Assembly: GCA_903871605.1 (NCBI GenBank)
Contig: CAIQHF010000054.1
Span: forward strand, 1-52,265
Direction: 5' to 3'
Source: an uncultured Sphingomonadaceae bacterium
Lineage (GTDB): Bacteria; Pseudomonadota; Alphaproteobacteria; Sphingomonadales; Sphingomonadaceae
DNA length: 52,265 bases
Positions 45,335-52,265 of the stretch are shown piece after piece. Both the position numbers and the translations under genes were made by a program. Numbering within the stretch: position 1 is the first letter of the stretch; the number at the start of each line of letters is the position of its first letter. A model generated the notes under the pieces. It was not told the DNA's origin. It did no database searches and worked only from the letters and a program-made list of their open reading frames with translations.

Positions 45335-46678
45335 ATGTCCCTGCCCCGCGCGCTTCCCAAGACCTATGCGGTCAAGTCCTTCGGCTGCCAGATGAACGTC
45401 TATGACGGCGAGCGCATGGCCGAGCTGCTCAGCCATCAGGGGATGACCGTCGCCGCCGACGGCGAGGCGCCCGAGCTGGTCGTGCTCAACACCTGCCATA
45501 TCCGCGAGAAGGCCGCCGAGAAGGTCTATTCGGACATCGGCCGCATCCTCAAGACGGCGCGGGCGTCCGGCGCGGACAAGCCGCTGATCGCGGTCGCCGG
45601 CTGCGTCGCGCAGGCCGAGGGCGCCGAGATCGTCGCGCGCGCGAAGGCGGTCGACATCGTCGTCGGCCCGCAGGCCTATCACCGGTTGCCGGGACTGGTG
45701 GCGGACGCGGCGGCGGGCCGCCCGGCGCTCGACACCGACATGCCCGCCGCCTCCAAGTTCGGCGCGCTCCCCGCACGGCGCAAGGTCGCGCCGAGCGCGT
45801 TCCTGACCGTCCAGGAAGGGTGCGACAAATTCTGCACCTATTGCGTCGTCCCCTATACGCGCGGTGCCGAGATTTCGCGGCCGTGGGGCGATCTGGTCGC
45901 CGAGGCGCGGGCGCTCGTCGAGGCGGGGGCGAGCGAGATCACGCTGCTCGGGCAGAACGTCAACGCCTGGACGGGCGAGGATGAGGCCGGCCGGCCCCAG
46001 GGTCTCGACGGCCTGATCCGCGCGCTCGACCGAATCGACGGGCTCGCGCGGATCCGCTACACGACCAGCCACCCCAACGACATGACGCAGGCGCTGATCG
46101 ACGCGCATGGCGACGTCGCCAAGCTGATGCCCTTCCTCCATTTGCCCGTGCAGGCGGGGTCGGACCGCATCCTCAAGGCGATGAACCGCAGCCACACGAC
46201 CGAGAGCTATCTGCGCGTGATCGAGCGCGTCCGCGCCGCGCGGCCCGACATCGCGCTGTCGGGCGACTTCATCGTCGGCTTCCCCGGCGAGACCGAGGCC
46301 GATTTCCAGGCGACGCTCGATCTGGTCGCGGCGGTCGGCCATGCGCAGGCGTTCAGCTTCAAATACAGCCCGCGCCCCGGCACCCCCGCGGCGACGATGG
46401 CGGACCAGATCGCGCCGGAGGCGATGGACGAGCGGCTCCAGCGCTTGCAGGCGCTGCTCAACGACCAGCAGCACGCGTTCAACATCGCGACGCTCGGCCG
46501 GCGGACGCGCGTGCTGATCGAGCGGACCGCCAAGCTGCCCGGGCAGAAGCTCGGCAAGTCGCCCTGGCTGCAGTCGGTGCATCTGCAGACCGACGCACCG
46601 ATCGGTGCGATGCTCGACGTCGACATCGTCGCGGCGGGCCCGAACAGCGTGAGCGGGATGGCGCTGGTCAGCGCTTGA
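45335..46678 (+). CDS. miaB: tRNA-2-methylthio-N6-dimethylallyladenosine synthase MiaB
   Basis: Radical-SAM methylthiotransferase acting on i6A37 of tRNA. The 447-residue product has the N-terminal cluster cysteines (KSFGCQMN, LNTCHIREKA, AGCVAQAEG) and the radical-SAM CxxxCxxC in QEGCDKFCTYCVVPYTRG. A C-terminal TRAM domain (GRRTRVLIERTAK) follows. Start ATG 45335; ATG 45323 and TTG 45299 are in frame upstream. Confidence 0.96.
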   Translation: MSLPRALPKTYAVKSFGCQMNVYDGERMAELLSHQGMTVAADGEAPELVVLNTCHIREKAAEKVYSDIGRILKTARASGADKPLIAVAGCVAQAEGAEIVARAKAVDIVVGPQAYHRLPGLVADAAAGRPALDTDMPAASKFGALPARRKVAPSAFLTVQEGCDKFCTYCVVPYTRGAEISRPWGDLVAEARALVEAGASEITLLGQNVNAWTGEDEAGRPQGLDGLIRALDRIDGLARIRYTTSHPNDMTQALIDAHGDVAKLMPFLHLPVQAGSDRILKAMNRSHTTESYLRVIERVRAARPDIALSGDFIVGFPGETEADFQATLDLVAAVGHAQAFSFKYSPRPGTPAATMADQIAPEAMDERLQRLQALLNDQQHAFNIATLGRRTRVLIERTAKLPGQKLGKSPWLQSVHLQTDAPIGAMLDVDIVAAGPNSVSGMALVSA

Positions 46679-46689
46679 CCTGCGACTCC

Positions 46690-46767
46690 GTGCTCCTGCG
46701 CAGGCAGGAGCCCAGGGTTTCAGGCGCTGTGGCTCACCACCTGGGCTCCTGCCTACGCAGGAGCACA
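46690..46767. repeat. Family A hairpin repeat between miaB and phoH
   Basis: GTGCTCCTGC-GCAG-GCAGGAG and CTCCTGC-CTAC-GCAGGAGCAC arms with CCCAGG/CCTGGG inner pairs. Confidence 0.82.
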
Positions 46768-46898
46768 TATATTGCCGAACGTCGCACTGTGGCTCCGCTG
46801 CATCGCCCATCCGCCACCGAAATATCGCGCGCAACACACCTAGCTTTTGCCCGCCGCCCGGCCCACCTTGTCGGGTGACTCGCACCTGAAAGGATCGA

Positions 46899-47894
46899 AT
46901 GAGCCGCAAGCCCGTACCCGCGCAGGCCGGTGACAAGGCCCGCATCGAAGTGGTGTTCGACAAGCCCCAGCTGCTCGGCCGACTGTTCGGCGAATATGAC
47001 AAGAATCTGATCGCCATCGAGAGTCGGCTCGGCGTCTATATCTCCGCGCGCGGCAACAAGCTGACGATCGAGGGCTTCGCCGACCAGATCGGCCGCGCGC
47101 GCGACGTGCTGACCGGGCTTTACAACCGCATCGTCCAGGGCCAGGAGATCGACTCGGGCGCGGTGGAAGCCGTGATCGCGATGTCGGCCGAGCCCGTGCT
47201 CGACGGCATCATCCGCCAGGACGTGTCGCAGCCCCCCGCCGTGATGATCCGCACGCGCAAGAAGACGATCGTCCCGCGCTCGGCGACGCAGATCAAATAT
47301 ATGGAGGCGCTGGCGCGCGACGAGATCGTGTTCGCGCTCGGGCCGGCGGGCACGGGCAAGACCTATGTCGCGGTGGCGCAGGCGGTGCAGATGCTGATGG
47401 CGGGGCAGGTCGACCGGCTGATCCTGTCGCGCCCCGCGGTCGAGGCCGGCGAACGACTGGGCTTCCTGCCCGGCGACATGAAGGAGAAGGTCGATCCCTA
47501 TCTCCGCCCCTTGTACGACGCGCTCTACGACATGCTGCCCGCCGAGCAGGTCGAGCGGCGGATGACCTCGGGCGAGATCGAGATCGCGCCGATCGCCTTC
47601 ATGCGCGGGCGCACCTTGTCCGACGCGTTCATCATCCTCGACGAGGCGCAGAACACCACGCCTGCGCAGATGAAGATGTTCCTGACGCGCTTCGGCATGA
47701 ACAGCCGGATGGTGGTGTGCGGCGATCCGCGCCAGATCGATCTGCCCGACATCGGCAAGTCGGGCCTGGCGGACGCGGTCGGCAAGCTGCAGGGCATCCC
47801 GGGGATGACGATGATCCACTTCGGCGCCGCCGACGTGGTGCGGCATCCCTTGGTGGGCCGGATCGTGCAGGCCTATGAGGGACCGGATGAATAA
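46899..47894 (+). CDS. PhoH-family ATPase
   Basis: The 331-residue product has an N-terminal KH-like region (RLFGEYDKNLIAIESRLGVYISARGNKLTI). The PhoH ATPase core follows: Walker A GPAGTGKTYVAVAQ, Walker B AFIILDEAQNTTPAQMKMFLTR, GDPRQIDLP. PhoH with YbeY next door is common and is linked to RNA turnover and ribosome maturation. Confidence 0.95.
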   Translation: MSRKPVPAQAGDKARIEVVFDKPQLLGRLFGEYDKNLIAIESRLGVYISARGNKLTIEGFADQIGRARDVLTGLYNRIVQGQEIDSGAVEAVIAMSAEPVLDGIIRQDVSQPPAVMIRTRKKTIVPRSATQIKYMEALARDEIVFALGPAGTGKTYVAVAQAVQMLMAGQVDRLILSRPAVEAGERLGFLPGDMKEKVDPYLRPLYDALYDMLPAEQVERRMTSGEIEIAPIAFMRGRTLSDAFIILDEAQNTTPAQMKMFLTRFGMNSRMVVCGDPRQIDLPDIGKSGLADAVGKLQGIPGMTMIHFGAADVVRHPLVGRIVQAYEGPDE

Positions 47895-47904
47895 TTACCC
47901 CTCC

Positions 47905-47987
47905 CCGTTCGTCCCGAGCGCAGTCGAGGGACCGGCCCCAAGCGCCGCGCCTGCCTCGCGTACCTCGACGTCGCTCGGCACGAACGG
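47905..47987. repeat. Family B paired inverted repeat (short form)
   Basis: Half-sites at 47905-47930 (CCGTTCGTCCCGAGCGCAG...) and 47963-47987 in inverted orientation, with a 32-base spacer. It lies between phoH and ybeY, ending 12 bases before the ybeY ATG. Confidence 0.85.
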
Positions 47988-47999
47988 TTAAGGATAGCG

Positions 48000-48509
48000 A
48001 TGATCCACGTCGAAACCGATGCCACAGGCTGGCCCGAGCCGGCAAGCTGGGCGTCGCTCGCCGACAAGGCGGTCCGCGCCGCGATCGCGCACAGCCCCGA
48101 GCGACGCTTCCTGACCGAGCCCGCCACCGTCGAGGTCTCGGTCAAATTCACCTCGGACGACGAGGTGCAAAGCCTCAACCGCGACTATCGCCAGAAGGAC
48201 GCGCCGACCAACGTCCTCTCCTTCCCGATGGTGCAGGACGATCTGCTCGACACGGTCGACGCCAATTCGGACGATGGCGAGCTGCTGCTCGGCGACATCG
48301 TCCTCGCGCACGGCGTGTGCACGCGCGAGGCGGGCGAGAAGGGCGTGAGCGTCGAGGCGCATGCGACGCACCTCGTCGTCCACGGCACCTTCCACCTGCT
48401 CGGCTACGACCACATCACCGACCAGGACGCCGAGGAGATGGAGGCCGCCGAGCGCGAGGTGCTCGCGGCGTTGGGGATCGACGATCCCTATGCGGAGATA
48501 AGCGACTGA
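48000..48509 (+). CDS. ybeY: Endoribonuclease YbeY
   Basis: Zinc-dependent RNase of 16S rRNA 3' maturation and 70S quality control. The 169-residue product has LNRDYRQKDAPTNVLSFP and the metal motif HLVVHGTFHLLGYDH. Start ATG 48000 with AAGGATAG upstream, directly behind the repeat. Confidence 0.96.
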   Translation: MIHVETDATGWPEPASWASLADKAVRAAIAHSPERRFLTEPATVEVSVKFTSDDEVQSLNRDYRQKDAPTNVLSFPMVQDDLLDTVDANSDDGELLLGDIVLAHGVCTREAGEKGVSVEAHATHLVVHGTFHLLGYDHITDQDAEEMEAAEREVLAALGIDDPYAEISD

Positions 48510-48510
48510 T

Positions 48511-48588
48511 CGTTCTCCCGCGAAAGCGGGAGCCCAGGGTTGCAGGCGCTGCGTCCGGAGCCCTGGGCTCCTGCTTTCGCAGGAGCAC
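48511..48588. repeat. Family A hairpin repeat between ybeY and corC
   Basis: GTTCTCCCGC-GAAA-GCGGGAG and CTCCTGC-TTTC-GCAGGAGCAC arms, with CCCAGGG/CCCTGGG inner pairing. It starts 1 base after the ybeY stop. Confidence 0.82.
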
Positions 48589-48674
48589 AAGTTTACGCAT
48601 TGCTCCCTCGACTCGCCCCCCCGCCCCCCGGTAGAGTCGCGCGAACGTAACGACAGGGGTCCACCACCACCATC

Positions 48675-49571
48675 ATGCCCGACGATTCCAGTAGAAGCCC
48701 CGCCGGCAGCGGCGGGAACCTGTGGTCTGGTCTGCGCCATCTGCTGTTCGGCGACGATGCCGAGCCGACGCTGCGCGACCAGATCGCCGAGGCGATCGAG
48801 GAGCATGAGGACGACGCCCCCAATGCGCTCGACCTGTCGCCCGCCGAGCGGATCATGCTCAAGAACCTGCTCGATTTCGGCGAGCGCACGGTCCGCGACG
48901 TCGCGGTCACCCGCGGCGACATCATCGCGATCGACGAGGAATCGAGCGTCGACGAGCTCGTCGCGCTGTTCGTCGAGGCGGGCCATTCGCGGCTCCCCGT
49001 CTACCGCGAGACGCTCGATACGGTGATCGGGATGATCCACATCAAGGATGTCTTCCCGATCCTCGCCGGCGCCGCGCCGCGTCCGGACAAGATCACCGAC
49101 CTGATCCGCGAGCCGCTCTACGTCCCCGAGGCGATGGGGGTGATCGACCTGCTCGCCGAGATGCGCGCCAGGCGCACGCATCTCGCCATCGTGGTCGACG
49201 AATATTCGGGCACCGAGGGGCTGGTGACGATCGAGGATCTGGTCGAGGAGATCGTCGGCGACATCGAGGACGAGCATGACGATGCGCCCGTCGCGATGCT
49301 CGTGCCGCTCGACGACGGCGCCTGGGATGCCGATGCGCGCGCCGAGCTGGAGGATGTCGCCGAGACGATCGACCCCAAGCTCGCCGAGACCGACGAGCAT
49401 GTCGACACGCTTGGCGGGCTGGCCTCGTTGATCGCCGACCGCATCCCCAAGGTCGGCGACATGCTGCGCCACCAGAGCGGCTGGACGCTCGAGGTGACCG
49501 ACGGCGATCACCGGCGGGTGACGCGGCTCAGGCTCCATCCGCCGGTAGCGGCGCTCGCCGCCGAGGCATAG
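48675..49571 (+). CDS. CorC/HlyC-family CBS-domain protein
   Basis: The 298-residue soluble protein has LLDFGERTVRDVAVTRGDIIAI, a CBS pair (about 85-205, with HSRLPVYRETLDTVIGMIHIKD and HLAIVVDEYSGTEGLVTIEDL) and a C-terminal CorC_HlyC domain. CorC proteins are associated with Mg/Co homeostasis. It follows ybeY as in many proteobacteria. The lnt gene that often comes next is absent here. Confidence 0.92.
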   Translation: MPDDSSRSPAGSGGNLWSGLRHLLFGDDAEPTLRDQIAEAIEEHEDDAPNALDLSPAERIMLKNLLDFGERTVRDVAVTRGDIIAIDEESSVDELVALFVEAGHSRLPVYRETLDTVIGMIHIKDVFPILAGAAPRPDKITDLIREPLYVPEAMGVIDLLAEMRARRTHLAIVVDEYSGTEGLVTIEDLVEEIVGDIEDEHDDAPVAMLVPLDDGAWDADARAELEDVAETIDPKLAETDEHVDTLGGLASLIADRIPKVGDMLRHQSGWTLEVTDGDHRRVTRLRLHPPVAALAAEA

Positions 49572-49761
49572 CCGGCGCAGAGCCGCCGCCGAATATCCCC
49601 GTCCGCCGGGCGAGGAGGCGCCGCCGTTGCGACGGGCGGCGGCACCCAACCGCAAGGCTGCGCGTTGATCACGCGACTTGCCGGCAGATGAATGCGGCTC
49701 TCAGCGCGCGTTCAGCCGACAGGGCATAGTGGTTGATGGTCAACGACTCAGAGGTGTTGAG

Positions 49762-50073
49762 ATGCGCATAGTCCCGATCGCGATTGCCGCGGCCGCCGCT
49801 CTTGCCGGTGGCGCGCTCGTTTCCACCCCCGCCGCCGCGCGGACCTTCGTGTCGGTCGGCTTCGGCGGCCCCGGTTATTATGGCGGCTATTATCCCGGTT
49901 ATTATCCGGGCTACTATGCGCCGGCCTATTATGGCTATTATGGCCCGCCCGTCGTCTATGGCGGCTGGGGCGGCTATTATGGCGGCGGCTGGCGCGGATA
50001 TCGCGGCGGGTATCGCGGTGGCTGGCACGGCGGCTATCATGGCGGATGGCATGGTGGCGGTCACCGCCGCTGA
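49762..50073 (+). CDS. Secreted Gly/Tyr-rich low-complexity protein
   Basis: The 103-residue product has a signal peptide (IVPIAIAAAAALAGGALVSTPAAA, cleavage before RTF). Then only low-complexity sequence: GYYGGYYPGYYPGYY-type repeats followed by GGWHGGYHGGWHGGGH. Similar short GYY/GGW-rich exported proteins are frequent in sphingomonads and rhizobia and have no known function. A strong terminator follows. Confidence 0.8.
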   Translation: MRIVPIAIAAAAALAGGALVSTPAAARTFVSVGFGGPGYYGGYYPGYYPGYYAPAYYGYYGPPVVYGGWGGYYGGGWRGYRGGYRGGWHGGYHGGWHGGGHRR

Positions 50074-50094
50074 GCCGCATCGCCGATCGCCAAG

Positions 50095-50126
50095 AGGCCG
50101 GGCAGCGATGCCCGGCCTTTTTTTTT
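50095..50126 (+). terminator. Rho-independent terminator
   Basis: AGGCCGGGCA and TGCCCGGCCT form a perfect 10-bp stem with a GCGA loop, followed by a run of eight T. Confidence 0.95.
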
Positions 50127-50210
50127 GTGCGCGCGGCGGGCATGCCACGACCAACCCGCCCCCATGGCGCCGCCGCTGATCGGGATGCGCCTCGCGGCTT
50201 CGGCGCAGAA

Positions 50211-50510
50211 GAGATCGGCTTTGCGGGTCATACCCCAATCCTTCCTAGTTCCCCGGCGAAAGCCGGGGCCCAGGTCTCGCGCGCGACAGGCCTCGGGAGC
50301 CCCATGTCGTGCGGGCCTGGGCCCCGGCGTTCGCCGGGGAACAGGACGGGCCTCGCGGCCGCGGCGCGGACGAGATCGGCTTTGCGGGTCATACCCCATC
50401 CTTCCTGGTTCCCCGGCGAAAGCCGGGGCCAGGGATTCGCGCGCAACAGGCCTCGGGAGCGCCATGTCGTGCGGGGCTGGGCCCCGGCGTTCGCCGGGGA
50501 ACAGGACGGG
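50211..50510. repeat. Tandem duplication of a family A2 repeat unit
   Basis: A unit of about 140 bases (50211-50350) recurs at 50372-50510 with few differences. Each copy starts GAGATCGGCTTTGCGGGTCA and contains a full A2 element (GTTCCCCGGC-GAAA-GCCGGGG ... CCCCGGC-GTTC-GCCGGGGAAC). Each ends ACAGGACGGG. Flanking non-repeat sequence is duplicated with the element, so this is a local duplication rather than two independent insertions. Confidence 0.88.
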
Positions 50511-50762
50511 CCCGCTCACGCCGCCTCCAGCACGCGCGCCCTGGCGCGACGCCGAGCAAGTAGCAACCCGCCCCCAATAGCGCACGCGACACAACTCGGC
50601 GGCGATCGTCGCGGCGACCGGCTGACGCGCGGCGGGCCATTCGTCGAGCCCGTCGAACAGACCGCCGCCATGCACGTTGCACGCGCGTGAACAGGCGGAT
50701 CAGCGTCGGTTCACCGGCTCGACCGCACAGTCGGGCGGTCATGTCGACACGAGGAGAGTGCA
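50511..50762. other. Non-coding stretch, nothing recognised
   Basis: No convincing gene. Short minus-strand frames (one of 49 residues ending GGGLLLARRRARVLEAA) lack a clear ribosome-binding site. The last 60 bases probably hold the promoter of the His-rich protein gene, with GAGGAG before its ATG. Confidence 0.4.
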
Positions 50763-51041
50763 ATGAAAATGGGTCTGTTCCTGCTGGCCGCCGCCGCGAC
50801 GCTCGGCACCGCCACGCTGTCCGCGCCCGCTTCCGCGCAGGACTATCACCACCACCACGGCTATCATCACGACGACCGCGGCGACTATCGCGCCCGCAGT
50901 ATCGAGAATGGCCGTCGCGCGCATTGGCGCCACATGCGCGCCGTGCGCCGACACGACGAGCAGGGACGCCGCGCACATTGGCGTCACATGCACGCGGTGG
51001 GCTGGCATCACCATCACGCCGAGCATCATGACGGCCGCTGA
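50763..51041 (+). CDS. Secreted His-rich protein with an internal repeat
   Basis: The 92-residue product has a signal peptide (MGLFLLAAAATLGTATLSAPASA, cleavage before QDY). The mature part of about 67 residues is extremely His-rich (YHHHHGYHHDD, GWHHHHAEHH). It contains two copies of GRRAHWRHM-x-AV. A metal-binding periplasmic role is plausible but inferred. GAGGAG precedes the ATG. Confidence 0.78.
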   Translation: MKMGLFLLAAAATLGTATLSAPASAQDYHHHHGYHHDDRGDYRARSIENGRRAHWRHMRAVRRHDEQGRRAHWRHMHAVGWHHHHAEHHDGR

Positions 51042-51058
51042 TCTGGCGGCGTGAGCCG

Positions 51059-51088
51059 AGCGGCCGGGCGGCGACGTCCGGCCGCTTT
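51059..51088. terminator. Hairpin between convergent genes
   Basis: AGCGGCCGG and CCGGCCGCT pair with a 10-base loop. Only two further T follow, so it is a weak terminator on the plus strand. It lies between the His-rich protein gene and the VOC gene. Confidence 0.5.
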
Positions 51089-51119
51089 GCCGGGCCGCGC
51101 TTGCCACCCTGTCGCCGCC

Positions 51120-51539
51120 TTATGCCGTGGCGAACAGGCTGTCGGGGTCGCGGAACGCCTTGAACTCGAGCGCATTGCCCGACGGATCGCGGAAGAACAT
51201 CGTCGCCTGCTCGCCCGGCTGGCCGACGAAGCGGACATGCGGCGCGATGCCGAAGCGCATCCCCGCCGCCTCGAGCCGCGCGGCGAGCGCGTGCCATTCC
51301 TCCCAACCCAGCACGACGCCGAAATGCGGCACCGGCACGTCATGGCCGTCGACCGGGTTGCTGGTCTCGGCCGGCGTCCGCCCGGCGTCGAGATGCGCGA
51401 CGATCTGGTGGCCATGGAAATCGAAATCGATCCAGCTATCGGCGCTGCGCCCCTCGCTGCAGCCGAGCAGCCCGCCATAGAAGCCGCGCGCCGCGGCGAG
51501 ATCGTGGACGGGAAAGGCGAGGTGGAAGGGCGGTCGCAT
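51120..51539 (-). CDS. VOC-family (glyoxalase/dioxygenase superfamily) protein
   Basis: The 139-residue product has [39 protein letters not shown] and [15 protein letters not shown], giving likely metal ligands His/His/Glu. The substrate is unknown; similar small single proteins are annotated as glyoxalase-like. Confidence 0.87.
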   Translation of the reverse strand: MRPPFHLAFPVHDLAAARGFYGGLLGCSEGRSADSWIDFDFHGHQIVAHLDAGRTPAETSNPVDGHDVPVPHFGVVLGWEEWHALAARLEAAGMRFGIAPHVRFVGQPGEQATMFFRDPSGNALEFKAFRDPDSLFATA

Positions 51540-51719
51540 CGGGTGCGAGCCTAGGCCGCGGCGACGCGCGCGAAAAGCCCCGGCGCGATCGCTACGTGAA
51601 AACCGTCAAACGCTGATGAGCGGCGTTTTAACCCTCGCCGGCAAGGTCCTGATAACGGCCGGCGCGCACCTTGTCGGCATCGGGGACCCGTGGGGGATCG
51701 CCGTACGGGGAACGGGACG

Positions 51720-52265
51720 ATGGGACATTATCGGAATTGGGCTGCAGCGCTTGCGCTTGCGGCGACGGGGGCGGCCGTGCCGGCGCAGGCAGAGGCGCAG
51801 GGTCATTGCTGGGCGGAGCGCGAGGTCGCCGCCGCGCAGATACGCGAGATGCAGACGATGCTGATGGTCGCGACGCTGCGCTGCCAGGCCGCGCACATCG
51901 ACATCTCGTCGGCCTATAACGGCTTCGTCACCACGCAGAGGGGCGCGCTCGAGCGCGCCGATCTGGTGATCAAGCGGCACTTCGCCGCGAATGGCGGCGC
52001 GCAGACCGACTATGACCGCTTCGCGACCACGCTCGCCAACGGCTTCGGCAGCGATCAGACCAACGAATCGAGCTGCGCCGAGGCGGCCGGGCTCGCGCAC
52101 GACGCGCAGGCCGCGGCACCCGGCGCGATCGAGGCGCTGGCGATGACGCGCGTCTTCCCGGTGGCGCTGCCCGACGGCGGTTGCGCGGCACCCGCTGCCG
52201 AGGCGACTATCGCCGACGCCGCACCGCCCGCTCCGCCCGAGACGACGCTCGCCGACGCCGCGCCG
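51720..52265 (+). CDS. Exported protein, unknown function (cut by window edge)
   Basis: An open frame from ATG 51720 runs off the right edge without a stop; 182 residues are visible. It starts MGHYRNWAAALALAATGAAVPAQA, a signal peptide. An Ala-rich helical domain follows with four cysteines (GHCWAER, LRCQAAHIDISSAYNGF, SSCAEAAGLA, GGCAAP). An Ala/Pro-rich stretch with near-repeats (TIADAAPPA, TLADAAP) begins at the edge. No family recognised. GGGGAACGGGACG precedes the ATG. Confidence 0.75.
   Translation, partial: MGHYRNWAAALALAATGAAVPAQAEAQGHCWAEREVAAAQIREMQTMLMVATLRCQAAHIDISSAYNGFVTTQRGALERADLVIKRHFAANGGAQTDYDRFATTLANGFGSDQTNESSCAEAAGLAHDAQAAAPGAIEALAMTRVFPVALPDGGCAAPAAEATIADAAPPAPPETTLADAAP

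Noticed and set aside
50211-50510. Possible CRISPR array from the tandem repeats
   Set aside because: Only two copies of 140 bases, each with its own internal hairpins and no short regular spacers; no cas gene is in the window.
50389-51306. A 305-codon minus-strand ORF over the repeat and His-rich gene region
   Set aside because: It runs through repeat DNA and opposite two better-supported genes, with an Arg/Ala-rich composition typical of shadow frames.

Overview
The window is a contiguous stretch of a high-GC alphaproteobacterial chromosome. Gene content and order point to a sphingomonad (Sphingomonas or a close relative). Evidence for this: ALAS-type hemA, a split glycine dehydrogenase (gcvPA/gcvPB), a MucR-family regulator, rpiB-glyA-nrdR linkage, the nifU-like/tsaB/rimI/mucR/fur/miaB/phoH/ybeY/corC block, and hairpin-rich intergenic repeats. 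Genes are dense, on both strands, and mostly housekeeping. There are no rRNA genes, classical insertion sequences, prophage or CRISPR arrays.

Layout. 0-4.6 kb (minus): topA, dprA, plsY. 4.7-6.8 kb: murI and hemA. 6.9-9.6 kb (minus): a thioredoxin-domain lipoprotein, a DUF3429-like membrane protein and a small lipoprotein. 9.7-13.2 kb: rpiB-glyA-nrdR, then an unusual ORF joining a GIY-YIG nuclease to a TrmJ-type tRNA methyltransferase. 13.3-16.9 kb: chorismate mutase, a small secreted protein, rpsD and an S9 peptidase. 17.0-19.2 kb: an agmatine-to-putrescine operon (agmatine deiminase, small membrane protein, N-carbamoylputrescine amidase). 19.4-21.4 kb: family 5 uracil-DNA glycosylase, folK, tRNA-Lys and a secreted Ala/Pro-rich protein. 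21.5-27.2 kb (minus): gcvT-gcvH-methyltransferase-gcvPA-gcvPB behind a tandem glycine riboswitch. 27.3-32.5 kb: a lipoprotein, ispH-thrB-rnhA, tRNA-Gln and ppx-rlmE. 32.7-36.5 kb: hslV-hslU, an EamA transporter and a DedA protein. 36.7-41.6 kb: a DEAD-box helicase, an aspartyl/asparaginyl hydroxylase, small proteins and a secreted SUMF1-like protein. 41.8-49.6 kb: Nfu-type protein, nitroreductase, tsaB, rimI, mucR, fur, miaB, phoH, ybeY and corC. 49.8-52.3 kb: two low-complexity secreted proteins, a VOC protein, and a secreted protein cut by the right edge.

The most unusual layer is the repeat content. At least four families of short inverted repeats lie between genes and sometimes enter coding sequence. 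The strongest candidate for something undescribed is at 12.08-12.51 kb. There a small GIY-YIG nuclease gene is bounded by 26-bp inverted repeats that match at 25 of 26 positions. The same half-sites recur elsewhere in the window as short pairs without a gene. This looks like an autonomous element with MITE-like derivatives. Its arrival between nrdR and trmJ appears to have fused the nuclease in frame to TrmJ, which has no ATG, GTG or TTG start of its own. A second repeat family has placed about 23-30 extra residues inside gcvPB. Others supply the stop codons of rlmE and the EamA gene.
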